DNA of 64,000 bases from Megalonaias nervosa (taxonomy: Eukaryota > Mollusca > Bivalvia > Unionida > Unionidae). The notes below the pieces were generated by a model. That model was not told the origin of the DNA. It made no database searches and saw only the letters and a list, made by a program, of their open reading frames with translations. Where the stretch lies: positions 1 through 64,000 of the forward strand of contig JAECUM010003672.1 in the NCBI GenBank assembly GCA_016617855.1, in the 5' to 3' direction. Of the stretch, positions 11,660 through 22,756 are shown in pieces. The position numbers and the translations under genes were made by a program. Each line of letters begins with the position of its first letter. Position 1 is the stretch's first letter.

Positions 11660-13414
11660 GGTAGGAACACAGCTATCCCTCAACTGCTGCAGTACCTGCC
11701 TGGCGTCGTGCTTGGGATATTAAATGTGAGACAATCTCTTAATGTGGTTCCGGTGATCCGTCGATTGTTTCAGTACCTTTTCAAACTGCTTCCTAGACCT
11801 CTTTTCTACATACACTAGTTTGTGATGCAGCCGAACGCTATCACACAGCGACAAAGCACAGATTCTGACTTAGGGCCCTTTTCACACCATCGCAACGGTA
11901 CACTAGGAATGCTTCCCTTTCGTTGCCTCTGCGAGTGAACTTGCAAAAATCCCGTACACATGATTTTTGGCATGAAATAGTCTTCCCTACCATTAGCCCA
12001 TTCATATTTGTCTTAGGCATACCAGTGGTAAAATATTTGTTTAAAATTAAAATATCACCTTCCTGAGGCCGGCCGTTATGTCTCTAGTGAGTCTACTTTT
12101 CGATTATCCGCTTGTTGCAGCTGGCAGCCGCCTCTCTGAGTTGTCTCCACAGACAGTCTGCACCGGTCTTGGACACACACTCACTTTACTACTTCATCGT
12201 TTCTGTTATCAAGGAAGTGATCAGCGCTTGGGCTGGCAAGTAGTCAACAACCCTCTGGCTTCAGAAACTTGTGTTTAAATTGCAGTCACTGAGTGAGCCA
12301 ACATTCCCTCAAGCAAGACAATACAAAAACAAAACGATCAGCTTATGCTATCGGGCCAGACGTTGGAACCTTGTATTTTGATAAGCAGTGTTTGTACTTT
12401 CTTCTCTCAGAACCAGAATGTTGGAGGCAAACATTTCTTTCCTTTTGTCACATGCGTGACTCGAGCAGCTACATGTGAAGGTAGATGTCGAAAAAAAAAC
12501 TGTTCTCCATTCATTATTAAGACACATATTTTGTTCAACAAACATTTTCGCCACTTTTCACGTAGTTTAAACACTCTACAGTCGACGAAATGGCTGGCAC
12601 AGTGGGGGAGGGGAGGGGTTGGATTGTACTGGACAGCACTTTTAAGGCCCTCGATAGTCCTGGCTCAGTCCTGGGGAGAGACTGAGCCTAAACCTCTGTT
12701 ATACAATTGTGGTGGGTAGGGGCCGAGTTCAAACACTCAGTTTACATCTTGTGGGTGGTTGGAGAGCTGAGTCGAAACTCCTATTTTAGATCTACTCCGT
12801 ATGTCACTCAAACCAAGACTCGGTTGATACCTATGGATCAACGAATAATACTGTCAAAGATGTGAGCATCACATGATCTACAAGCATACTGGTAACTAAT
12901 CAGTCTTTTAAGCCTGATGTCCATCACATACCCGACTAGCCCATAGATCATATACAAATTCAAATAGTTATAACTTAACCATTTTCAAAACATATTTTCA
13001 TGAAATTTTCAGTTAACACTAAGAATTAATATTGATTCACACAAGCGTCAGCATAAAGTACTTTAGATGTATATGATGTGAAATGCGAATGAGTAAGCGT
13101 GGTTATGAATGCTAATGAGTAGGGTGTGGTTATATCTGTTCTGCATTAGATCACAAACCGGGGGCTAATTTACGTGGTAAATCCATATTTTAACCACTCA
13201 CAACACAATATCAGGATGCTGTCGATCACCTTCTAAAACTTGAAGAAAACGAGATAAAGAAATAAAACCCATCGCCACTTGCACATTTATAGGTACAATT
13301 TGTTCATTGTAATACACTGAATAGTTCAGAAATCATACAAAATGTCATTAATGCAGTACATTGATATTTACCAAATGTTTTCATTTTAAGATGCGCGTCA
13401 GACCAAATAAAATT

Positions 13415-13417
<3 letters not shown>
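11660..13417. other. No gene recognised
   Basis: A 124-codon frame at 12345-12719 and its opposite-strand shadows look like chance. Nothing with repeat structure or recognisable domains was seen. Confidence 0.5.

Positions 13418-13467
<50 letters not shown>
13418..13467. repeat. (CT)n microsatellite
   Basis: Pure CT run of about 50 bases. Confidence 0.97.
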
Positions 13468-13470
<3 letters not shown>

Positions 13471-13849
13471 GTAATACGATCACGGTGGTGAGTCGGATAT
13501 CTCAGCATCTATGACTTTATACAAACAACAGCTAGAGGTATAATATGTTTGTTGTGGGGAGAGGGGTTGTCGCTAGGCTTGACCTTTTTACCTTTGCGGA
13601 TGTAACCCCCCGACTTAAAAGTCATGTCTTCAATTGAAAATTGATACATAATATTTCAAGATTCGTGCAAAATGAAGACTGATGCATTATATTTCAAGAT
13701 TCGTGCAATTTTCTATGACTAACCTGTAACATACACTTTCACAATGCAGACTAAGATTATTATCGAAGGTGCATGATAAAGATTACCTATGACGTAATTT
13801 GTAATTAAACTGTTTTCTGGCAAGTCCGTATACATTTATTTATGTTCTT

Positions 13850-13921
13850 GTAATACCTTATGTATATATTTATTTTCTTATAAGACCTTATAAATTTATT
13901 TATTTTCGCAAGACGTTATAC

Positions 13922-13985
<64 letters not shown>

Positions 13986-14095
13986 TTGTAAGACCTCATG
14001 CATTTATTTATTTTCTTATAAATGCATTTATTTATTTTCTTAAAGGACTTTATATATTTTTATATGTTCTTGTAAGAACTTATACATTCTTTTTT
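13850..14095. repeat. Degenerate 30-odd-bp repeats around a (TA)n microsatellite
   Basis: Units of the type TTCTTGTAAGACCTTAT followed by ATTTATTTATT recur irregularly about seven times. A pure TA run of about 58 bases (13925-13982) sits among them. Confidence 0.75.
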
Positions 14096-14099
14096 CTTC

Positions 14100-14392
14100 C
14101 AGTGGCCACAGTGGTTAGAGAGCGGTTGTGGGTTAAAACTCTGGCCGAGTCATACGAAAGATTTATAAAAGTGGTACTAGCAGCTGTCTCGCTTGGCGCT
14201 CAGCATTAAGAGGTTAGTGTTAGGACTGGTCATCCTGGTGTCAGGATAATTTGACTGGATGGGACATGATGCCACTTGTTTGTGGCATGATGCCCTAGTG
14301 CTAGATATCATTATAAGCTGTCACACTGTAAACATATGTAGCGATATGACTCAAATTGTTAAAGCTAAGATAAAAATTCCAAAAACACAACA
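14100..14392 (+). mobile_element. tRNA-derived SINE, diverged copy
   Basis: Same family as the copies at 22.4, 39.3, 47.6, 50.0, 54.5 and 55.8 kb. It has the tRNA-like head (CAGTGGTTAGAG), then GAGTCATACGAAAG, the central AAGAGGTTAGTGTTAGGACT block, and the tail GCGATATGACTCAAATTGTT. The B-box region is damaged (GGGTTAAAACTC). No target duplication was found and the (CA)n tail is reduced to AAAAACACAACACAG, so this is an old insertion. Confidence 0.8.
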
Positions 14393-14647
14393 CAGTCTTT
14401 CAAGACGTTATTCATTGATGTTAATTGCATATTTATTATAACCAAGCAAATTGTTGGCGATATTAAATATATTAAATCTGTTTAATCCAATATTCCCTTT
14501 CACCTTCATAAGAAATAGTTTATAGAGAAATCAAAAGCAGTAGAAAATTTTTTTGTATTAAGAAGTTATGACAAATATTCGTGTCCATGTCTTATGAATT
14601 AGTTAGCTTTGCAATCGATGAAACAGAACTAAGATTCCTAATTTCAG

Positions 14648-15148
14648 CATCTTCGCTAGCCAAGGTTCCGATAATCCTATTTACACCTTGGCGGATCGAG
14701 CAGCTATATTGGTGTCCTAGCGACATCTATCGGATTTCATGTGTTGCCTCCCTAAGTATGTAATGCCAAGGAACCAATACCATGGTTCATTGTACATCGG
14801 CCGAAAACTGTTGTGGCAATTGACCTAAAACGAATATTTTGGAAGTTTAACATCGAAAGTATGACTGTGTACCAGAGGGAAGCCATTACAGGTGTATTTG
14901 AGTGAAAGGTATTTGTGCAAACACGGACCGGCACTGGAAAATTACTTATTTATCAGTCCATTTTAGTTGTGTGCTTCCCTTGTCTCGATCACGTAGGAAC
15001 CGTGTTCAGATTTGAACAACTTAATTTTGAATGGATGCGGTGGCTTGCCGCAGCATCCAAATGAAATTCACAGACCTGAAGCACTGAAATATCTGTTCGA
15101 TATGCCAAGGTGTAGATAGGGTTATCGGAAGCTTGGCTAGCGAAGATG
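14648..15148. repeat. Imperfect inverted repeat, about 58-bp arms, about 380-bp spacer
   Basis: The left arm (14648-14706) contains CATCTTCGCTAGCCAAGGTT and ACACCTTGGCGGATCGA. The right arm (15090-15148) is its reverse complement with about seven mismatches. The similarity fades outside the arms, so this could be a MITE core with decayed ends or two opposed copies of one short repeat. Confidence 0.6.
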
Positions 15149-15909
15149 AATTTTCAGTCGGATAGTACATCTATCTCGAAGGCGCTAAATGTTGCAACTA
15201 ATGTATTAAAGCTTACATCTAACGCGTTAGAAATTTCAAAGACCATCGATTTATAACATCAATAAAATACATGTAAAGCCTGTTCTGATTGGATAGAATC
15301 TGTATGTTAACTGACCAACCATTCCTAAAACGTTAGAAATGAGCTATTATACATCAGAAGTAGGTCTCAAAGTATTAGAAGTATACTCTACTGCGTTAGA
15401 TGAATATTCTAAGGCGTTCGACGCGACTTCTAACGTGTTAGTTCATAACGGTTCAACTTATCACATTGTTTTACATGAACGTAAACCAGTTTGGTTTTAA
15501 CACTGATGGGTATGTTAAAAGGATGAACTGAACTTGCGTTGGATTTGAACTAAGTAAAGAAACAAAGGCCAGTTGTGAAGTACAACAAAAATTATTCACA
15601 AAGAATAAGGAAAGAAATGCAATCTACATTATGAGAAGCAGTTTTGACACTTCTATTTGTCCTTACGTAATCAAGGATATCATACCTCGAAAAAATACAT
15701 TTTCAATTCCATCCTAACTACCACGTTTTGTAGTCGTGAATTACTTGTACTCAAGATCACGATGCTTGCATACAATATACACTCGCTCAAAGAAAATATA
15801 ACTTTTCCAATGAGGTGCTGAGTATTTATCCACATGATGTCACTGAATTTAATGTTTACCAAACAAAAGTTATACACGTTGCCTATTTCACAAATTGTAA
15901 ATATAAATA

Positions 15910-16165
15910 AAAATGAAAAATGTCCCGGTCACATACTGGACTGGAGATTATCTTTGTTCAAGTAGAAAGTCGAAGTCCAGAGCATCGGTTATCACAGGAT
16001 ATTAATATTCACAGGACAAGTGTAAATTGAAAAAAAAAAAACAACCTGGTCAGTACAGGATGGGAAAATTAACTTGTTTGCAAAAGAAATGCAAGCAAAA
16101 AACTCCATGGTACATACGGGCGAAATTATCTTGTCTACACGACAACTGTAAACAAAAGACGTGTT
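15910..16165. repeat. Degenerate tandem repeat, roughly 60-65-bp unit
   Basis: About four diverged units of the type AAACAACCTGGTCAGTACAGG followed by GGGAAAATTAACTTGTTTGC and an A-rich end. The open frame at 16027-16224 is produced by these units. Confidence 0.5.
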
Positions 16166-17663
16166 TCAGCTTAATAGCTCAGGTTAGGAATAACTGTCTG
16201 CTTGAACTCAGGTCACAATCATGACCTCAGGGACTGTACCCACGAATGTAGTCCCAGTCTGATTTTAGAGCATTTTTTCCTCTCATTTTTTGTGCTGATA
16301 CAGGAGTTTGATTTAGGCATTCTTGGTATTGATTTAAAGGAATTTGCTTATTCTTTAGAATATGAACATTATGATGATGTTGTCTGTGTTTATGTTGGCG
16401 ACAGCGTACAGTGAGGAATGAACCATTGCTGCTGATTCGGGTTTGAAATCTGTGACCCACTGCACGTTGTTTTGTTTACAGTCCATCCTTCCAAAACTGC
16501 CGGTTGACCTATGACAAGAATTTCACCGTGATTTCATCTCTTAAGATATTTTGGATTAATGCATGATTTATTAGGATTTGGATACATTGGAAAGTTCAGT
16601 ACTGACAAACAAATGAAGGGATTATATGCGAAAAATAATTGCTATGAGTCATGTCAGTGGCATAGCCATAACATGAAATCACGAGTTTATCATTTCAAAT
16701 TTTTAAAATTTTAAATTTAATTTAAAATTAATTTTGCAACAAAATTTCATATTTATAGTATCTATGAAGTTGATACTCATTATCATCATGTATGTATTTA
16801 TTATTATCAACATGTATGTATTTGTTATTATCATAATGTAAGTATTGCTACACCATATTAAAGACTATGGGAAACGTTCAAATTCTGTCAGGGCAAATAT
16901 CTTTCAAAGTCAGAATGAGGCCTTTATTCAAAACACATGAAGAAATTGTTCTAGTTAATATTGTGCCCTTAGGTTATTTACACTATTTATTATGCGCCCA
17001 AGCAGGTAATTTATGTGCCTATGATGGGGTGATTAGATGAGTAATACAAAGTTGCTTTGTTATGTATATGTAATTAAAATGTTTGTTGGTTAGTTTTTTT
17101 TTAAAATTATATTTTTATTTTATTCCATTACATGTTATTGTAATGATAGTTTTGTCTACTGGATCTTTTTCTTCAGAAATTCAATTCAGTTCTCTTTGAC
17201 CTGATAAGCAGCCAGTAGTTTGAAACATTGTATCTTTTGCTGACCTAGATTCAGAACCATTGTCAAGTTTGATGTACACAACTGCTTTTTTTTTTTTTTT
17301 CATTTCTAGAGTAAAAATCTTTGACTTTAGCTTAGGCTATACTAGACTACGTGATAAATGTAATGTAACATATTTACGTTGTTCTGTAGAGAGGTGATCA
17401 CGTGATCCCATCCGGGAATCTGTTTTACATCTTAATTTATTGTATAGTCGTTTTCTTGAGAAGAAATAGCTAGTTGTACTTTATACCTTTGAAGCTCAAA
17501 TGTGTTTTGTTGTGACCAGTTTGAGTTGATTTTTTTTATTTTTCGGAATTAGTAATTCATTTCTCTGGAAAATATACATACAAGTGCTCCTCATCAGAAT
17601 TCTTGGACAAACACAATTATTGAAATTATTCGGAATTCAAAAATTGAAATATTATTCTTTGTG

Positions 17664-17787
17664 ATTCAACAAGGAACTGTTGACACGACAACACTGAAGG
17701 TTACTGCATACGTCATCGCCTTCCATCTTGGAATTTCATAGGGATTCGGACTGTGATTCATTTAGGACTTTTATTTGATAGAACTTA
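17664..17787 (+). repeat. 5' LTR portion of the Ty3/gypsy relic
   Basis: Matches 19153-19276 at all but about five of 124 positions; the similarity breaks off where pol sequence begins. Confidence 0.75.
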
Positions 17788-17790
17788 CAG

Positions 17791-18777
17791 CTTGTAACTG
17801 ACAAGCCTTCTTTGGATCAGAAAGTTGATCCTATTGAAAAAGAATTCCCCGATTTATACCCAGCTTGTGCAGTTACTAGAGCTATGGCAAAGAAAGCTCT
17901 TGAGAATGATGTTGATCAGGAAAATATTCCTTTAGCTGACACATGTATTGGTCAGGCGTTTGATGAGGTCACTTTCACTCCTTGTTTGGATCAATCAAAA
18001 GGTATTAATGACAGTAATCCTCTTTTAACTACTCATTCTCTTTTATCTAATCATGGTGACAAACGACAATCACTTGTCGTCGAACAGGAAAAAGATCCTG
18101 AGATCTCCTGTTTGTTTCAAAGGGCCATTAGTGAAACTGAAGCCACTGAAGTACCTGTCTGTTATTTCATTAAAAATGGAATTCTTGTGAGAAAATGAAG
18201 ACCTCCCAAGGTACCTGCTGATGACAAGTGGTCAGTGAACTATCAAATTGTAGTTCCAAAATCTTACAGACAGGAAATACTTAGTTTGGCCCATGAAACT
18301 CCTCTGGCTGGTCATTTAGGAATTAATCAAACTTATAACAAGATCTTGACTCACGTTTATTGGCCAAAAATTAAAAGTTATGTTTGTAAATACTGCAGAT
18401 CTTGTCATACTTGTCAAATGGTAGGAAAACCCAATCAGAAGATACCTAAGGCTCATCTGCAACATATTCCTGCATTTGACGAACCATTTAGCAGAATAAT
18501 GGTAGACTGTGTTGGTCCCTTACCTAAGACCAAGTCAGGCAACCAATACTTGTTGACCATTATGTGTGCGTCAACAAGATTCCCAGAGGCAATTCCTTTG
18601 AGGAATATAAAAACTAAAACAATTGTAAAAGCTTTGATAAAGTTTTTTACTCAATTTGGCCTTCCAAAATCTGTCCAATCGGATCAAGGGTCAAATTTTA
18701 TGTATGGAATTTTCCAGTTAATTATACTTGAATTTGGCATCCAGCAATTCAAGTCAAAAGTCAAAATCATGATTTGA
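17791..18777 (+). pseudogene. Ty3/gypsy pol fragment: spacer and integrase, broken
   Basis: A single frame with one internal stop (TGA at 18196-18198). The first part has the FPDLYPACAVTRAMAKK segment typical of the region before integrase. After the stop come the H2C2 zinc-binding domain (His-containing AHETPLAGHLG, then CKYCRSCHTCQ) and the start of the integrase core, with catalytic Asp in MVDCVGPLP and a second in VQSDQGSNF. The frame then collapses before the third catalytic residue (Glu), so the protein is inactive. In the family this enzyme inserts retrotransposon cDNA. It follows directly on the truncated 5' LTR. Confidence 0.85.
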
Positions 18778-18841
18778 CAGAACTTCATTGGAGAGAACTT
18801 TTGAGTGTAGTGATTGAGTTTTGTCTCTCTTGCTCATTCTT

Positions 18842-19137
18842 CAAAATTGTCTTCAGATTAGGTATTACGGCCCTTACAAAGTTAAGAAGAAAATGAATGA
18901 GTTAAATTATAATAACAGTACTCCTGGGATATAAATAAATTAGTGGAGTACCAGTATATTGAGAGATATAGCCAGGTAAATCACGCAGTTAATTTAGTTG
19001 TACCTGTACCACTCACTGAGGGTTTAAGTGAAGGAATTCAATCGGACTCTATTGATTTTGGAGTGACAAATCTTCGGAATTCAGAAATTATGAAAAATCT
19101 GGACCAGAAACTTTCAAATTCGGAATTCAAAGACTGA
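18842..19137 (+). pseudogene. C-terminal end of the same Ty3/gypsy pol
   Basis: After a deletion the frame resumes with YYGPYKVKKKMNELNY, the chromodomain-adjacent tail seen in Ty3 pol proteins. It continues to VVPVPLTEGLSEGIQ and ends at 19137, immediately before the 3' LTR. A shift near 18930 separates the two parts. Confidence 0.6.
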
Positions 19138-19152
19138 CACAAATTTTTTGTA

Positions 19153-19276
19153 ATTCAACAAGGAACTGTTGACACGACAACACTGAAGGTTACTGCATAC
19201 GTCATCGCCTTCCATCTTGGAATTTCATCGGGATTCGGATTGTGATTCACTTAGGACTTTAATTTGATAGAACTTA
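19153..19276 (+). repeat. 3' LTR of the Ty3/gypsy relic, region shared with the 5' copy
   Basis: Second copy of the 124-bp repeat. The LTR continues to about 19460 with a polyadenylation-type AATAAA near 19361. Confidence 0.75.
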
Positions 19277-19523
19277 TATTTCTTAATTCTTGGATTAATT
19301 TTGAATTAGATTCATAAACTTTTAGTCCTTTTTCTCATTTTTATCTTGTTTTTCTAGGGAAATAAATTATTTGTTAAATTTTTTGTTGGCTTCACTCTTT
19401 TCTTGTTACTTTTGAAAGAGCCTAGACACGTAAGAGGTTGTATGACTTTTAGTAACTGTCAACAAATATAGTTTTACGGTACTCTCCATACTAAGCTTGC
19501 AAGACGAGCTCAACGTACAAACT

Positions 19524-19666
19524 GCACCGACCCAGATCTGCAGTCGCATAATGTGCCGGCAGATCTGGGTCTGTGCACTTTGTTAGGAGTAATCAGTATA
19601 ACAAACAACATAGACCCTGAACTGCACGCGTATTATCCTACGGCAGATCAGGATCTTTGTTGTTTG
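19524..19666. repeat. Two consecutive hairpins at the edge of Polinton block B
   Basis: Hairpin 1: arm 19524-19541 (GCACCGACCCAGATCTGC) pairs with 19559-19576 with one mismatch, loop 17 bases. Hairpin 2: arm 19602-19625 pairs with 19643-19666 with four mismatches, loop 17 bases. Both are more GC-rich than their surroundings. Their position beyond the end of the minus-strand frame at 19772 would suit a 3' end or terminus structure, but this is inference. Confidence 0.6.
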
Positions 19667-19771
19667 CAGTTTGACTCGACTTTGCTCTCCATGAAGTTTC
19701 TACAAATTGAGGTGAGAGCACTTCTGCGATCTTTGCATCCAAGAATGTGTTTCATGTTTGTACTGGCAGTA

Positions 19772-20245
19772 TCAACGTACTATTTGGTAAAAGCAACCGA
19801 CAAACCAGACTCTCCGATTCCCGTTTTCATTTGGTTTGTCACGACTCTTTGCAACGGCGCTTCTCGGCTCCAAAACATCTTGAATGTCCACGGTAGATGT
19901 TCGCAGTTTTTCATTTTGATCTTCAAAAATCACAACATCAACTTGGCTAGTATACTCAGTCAAATCCGCCCTGGTAGCAAACCTAGTCAGATCCACACCA
20001 GGGCCGCGTCGTCCGGTCGCTGAGACCTCGCGTCCGTATATATCAGCAGGCATTAAGTATAATATTAAGCGTACATTCCAAGTAACAATGTGAAAATGAA
20101 TAAGCTTTTGCGAACTTGGTGAACGTACAAGTGCACACAAAGCTTTAACAGCAAGATGTCCGCATATGTGGCCGTCCAGCTTAGTTTTCAACGGCAGCAT
20201 AAAATAAAACAGCCGTCGTCCTCCAAGGTCACAGCATCGGGTCAA
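19772..20245 (-). pseudogene. Polinton block B gene remnant, unknown
   Basis: A 157-codon open frame. The likely authentic start is the internal Met of MPADIYGREV, after which come GRRGPGVDLTRFATRADL and VDVVIFEDQNEKLR. Block A contains a related ATKADL segment. The Gly-rich beginning followed by a short repeat-like region could be that of a fibre- or coat-associated protein, but I cannot name a family. The upstream part of the frame (Cys- and His-containing) is probably unrelated readthrough. Confidence 0.35.
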
Positions 20246-20373
20246 ATAATCAACAACTTCACGAAGTCACGCAAGCTAGTACGACTCGAAATAAGATGTT
20301 TAGGCGTTTCCAAGTATGCGACTCAATAAGTCACAGATCCTGTTGCAGAATCCCGTTTCCCGCTTGCGAGTAA

Positions 20374-20646
20374 TCATCGCCTGAGAACCTTTGGCTCTGA
20401 GTTCGTCCCGCATAAAAACATTTCGGAAATGCTTGACTTGGTCAACTGGGAGGCCATTTGCCAGTTGTTCCGGGCAGTCGAGAGCCTTCCTTTTATTCGT
20501 TTACGAGATGATATGCCTCCAATTGCCTTTTTCAGAGCCATCATGGATGCACTTCGTACAGCCCCAAACGCAACCACTTTGGCAACCGCTGACGTAGCAT
20601 CTACCAACAACGCCAGAATGACTGCGATAAATGGAAATATTCCATC
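20374..20646 (-). pseudogene. Small hydrophobic protein of Polinton block B, counterpart of the 59-aa ORF in block A
   Basis: The open minus-strand stretch contains DGIFPFIAVILALLVDA, then AVAKVVAFGAVRSASMMALK and a basic SSRKRIKGR tail. The GIFPFIA motif and Ala-rich segment parallel GGILPLLA and its follow-on in the block A ORF (8861-9040). A hydrophobic segment next to a basic tail suggests membrane or nucleic-acid contact within a particle. This is inferred from composition only. Confidence 0.4.
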
Positions 20647-20831
20647 AATCTTTTGTCATTTGTTTTACTTACGACATGGATAATTTTTAATGTCACCGAG
20701 GTGTTCTTTTATATGGCCGCATTCAGGTGATTAAGTTGTGTTCGGATCAACCGTACGTGGATAATTCATGTTAACTGTGTCGGATAAAGCTTCATTGTGA
20801 CCCCTGAATTGTTTCGTATGAGGTGTTTATT

Positions 20832-21365
20832 TTATTTAAGCTGCTTTGGGCCAATACCAGCCTTTGCTTCGTGATAGGACCTTATTATCTGAAAAGGTAG
20901 AAGCTTCAAATACCAGTTCAATACATTTTCTACAGTGGCGTCAATAACCCTCATGCGGCCTATCAAGCCCTGAAACAACATAGCCTTGTCGAAGAGGATT
21001 ACAGTAATACCTGTATACTCTGCGTAACCGGGGGCTATACGTGCTTTAAAGTACATGTCTACCACAGACTGCTTACACAGATCTAGACAATTCAGGTAAA
21101 AGGTACGCAAGTCGTGCTGAAAATTTGCAAACATGTTGGTCTCGGTTCAGGTATTTCAACAATCTTTATACAGTCGAGCGAATTGATAGTTTATAAATTC
21201 GAACAAAATGCTTTCGGTGAGTTCTTGGTGACCACTTAACCTTAGCGAGACCTCAGTCACTCCCATTAGGAAAAAGATCATTAACCTTTCCAGTTGCATG
21301 TTTAGATTGTTTGTCATTTGAAATGCTATATACGTGACGCGGTGCACTGACAGCTTACTGAGCAT
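20832..21365 (-). pseudogene. Polinton block B gene remnant, probably structural
   Basis: Two minus-strand frames (21156-21365 and 20832-21134) separated by a short gap read in the same direction and look like one split gene. The second contains YTGITVILFDKAMLFQG and RVIDATVENVLNWYL; block A has ILLDKMLLLEG with VIDA. No function can be assigned from motifs. Confidence 0.35.
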
Positions 21366-21399
21366 CCAACTCCCATGAGAATTCTCCCCGAGAGTTGCT

Positions 21400-22314
21400 T
21401 AAGTGTGAGGCTCAGTTCGTCGCGAGAAATCAATTTATAGATGTTCCACCATACGCCATAAATGATGTCAAATGTGCCTCTGTGGCCACTGATGGAATTA
21501 TTGATGTCATCCAGAGTGTAAATATAGAAATCAAAATTTTTCCGCCGTTGGGGACGGCGACACCATCACACCAAACTGCATCATTGGCGTTGCCCTTTCT
21601 GTTTTAACTTGATTGTGTATTTAGCCCAGAAAATAACCTAATGAAAGTCGCCACAAAAGCCGAATATGTGTGCAGAAAAACGCCTCGAGCTCGTTAAGCT
21701 GGAAACAACGCTGTGCAAATCGGAAGCTAAAATTCGGACTGACAGCACCCATAGCAGGCGTTCCTGTATCTCCTGTCACGTTTCTGGCGTTTCCAACAAT
21801 ATTCTTCATATGATTACGACGGTCGCTTATGTCTTTGATATACATCATTGGCACAGTAATGGGCGAGTCTGAGAATTGTCGTGGCAATGTAGACATAATC
21901 AAGGTTTGCTTTGATTTCCTTTCCGTCGATGAGATAACGTGTGCTGTTGAACAACGCCATTATGTCGTTCTTTACAAATCCGACTTTATCCTTGCCACCG
22001 TATGGGTTGTTGTTGTTGCCGCCTTGTACGAGCTTTTCTTAGACCTCCTAAAATGCATACCACGGAACAAAATACCGAAATGTATCATGAACCTGAAATT
22101 CTACTCACCCTTCCTTGCTGGGATTCATAGCCTCGTACGAGTAATAGTGGTAATCTCTCAAAACAGGTTTGTCCATGTCGAACTCGGAATCAGATGCACC
22201 ATTGAACTGAGCCATTGTTTATACATTATGGCTTCGTCTAATACCTTCCGAGACAACTGTAATCTGCTTCCCATTGCCAGATTAACAATCAGTGAATCAG
22301 ACATATATTATTGA
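21400..22314 (-). pseudogene. Polinton block B remnant, candidate major capsid gene
   Basis: Minus-strand reading gives MSDSLIVNLAMGSRL, a shifted frame with SDSEFDMDKPVL, then FVKNDIMALFNSTRYLIDGK followed by EIKANLDYVYIATTI, and PNFSFRFAQRCFQLNELE. The segment with an aromatic, Tyr and a [ND]G-K-E-I turn resembles the N-terminal jelly-roll region of Polinton and adenovirus-like hexon proteins. At least three frame changes interrupt it. The hexon assignment is a suggestion from this short match and from position between the other element genes. Confidence 0.35.
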
Positions 22315-22395
22315 GCGGCTTCATTGATGATTTTACTACCGGAGCTGTTGTTGTTGTCGATGGTTGTGTAACCGTTTTTGCTTATTTTGTTTTGG

Positions 22396-22702
22396 GTCAC
22401 CGCTCAGGTGGCCCAGTGGTTAGAGCGTCTGCCTCGAATGCGGGAGGTCGTGGGTTCGATCCCCGACCGAGTCATACGAAAGACTTACAAAAATGGTACT
22501 AACAGCTGCCTCGCTTGACACTCAGCATTAAGAGGTTAGTGTTAGGACTGGTCGGCCTGGTATCAGGATAATGTGACTGGGTGGACATCATGCTACATGT
22601 CTGCGGCATGACGTCCCAGTGCTAGACATCACTATAAACTGCCACACTGCAGACATCGTAGCAATATGACTGAAAAATTGTTAAAGCTACGTTAAAAATC
22701 CA

Positions 22703-22753
<51 letters not shown>
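22396..22753 (+). mobile_element. tRNA-derived SINE with (CA)n tail, 15-bp target duplication
   Basis: The insertion is flanked by a perfect 15-bp duplication CTTATTTTGTTTTGG (22381-22395 and 22754-22768). The tRNA-like head has an A-box-like GTGGCCCAGTGGTTAGAGCG and a good B box GGGTTCGATCCCCG. The body has AAGAGGTTAGTGTTAGGACT, and GATAATGTGACTGGGTGG. It ends TTAAAGCTACGTTAAAAATC followed by a (CA)n tail of about 48 bases that runs straight into the duplication. This is the best-preserved copy of the family in the window, and it interrupts Polinton block B. Confidence 0.95.

Positions 22754-22756
<3 letters not shown>

Larger units (their letters stand above)
8100..11660 (-). mobile_element. 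Polinton/Maverick-like relic, block A
   Basis: A less AT-rich block whose coding signal lies on the minus strand in several broken frames. The anchor is a family B DNA polymerase exonuclease-region fragment at 11134-11548. Downstream on the same strand are fragments that recur in the same style in block B (19.5-28.8 kb): a segment with ATKADL (B: ATRADL), a small protein with a GGILPLLA motif (B: DGIFPFIA), and a segment with ILLDKMLLLEG plus VIDA (B: VILFDKAMLFQG plus VIDA). Polintons are large self-synthesising elements with virus-like capsid genes. No integrase or terminal repeats were found here, so only part of the element remains or the ends have decayed. Confidence 0.6.
17660..19460 (+). 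mobile_element. Internally deleted Ty3/gypsy LTR retrotransposon
   Basis: Two direct repeats of 124 bp (17664-17787 and 19153-19276, about five mismatches) bracket pol sequence. They start at TGTGATTCAAC and TGTAATTCAAC respectively. The downstream copy continues through an AATAAA-containing stretch that the upstream copy lacks, so the deletion joined the middle of the 5' LTR to late pol. Gag, protease, reverse transcriptase and RNase H are missing. No target duplication could be fixed. Confidence 0.75.

Noticed and set aside
12345..12719. 124-codon plus frame
   Set aside because: No recognisable domain, odd composition, overlapping open frame on the other strand; treated as chance.
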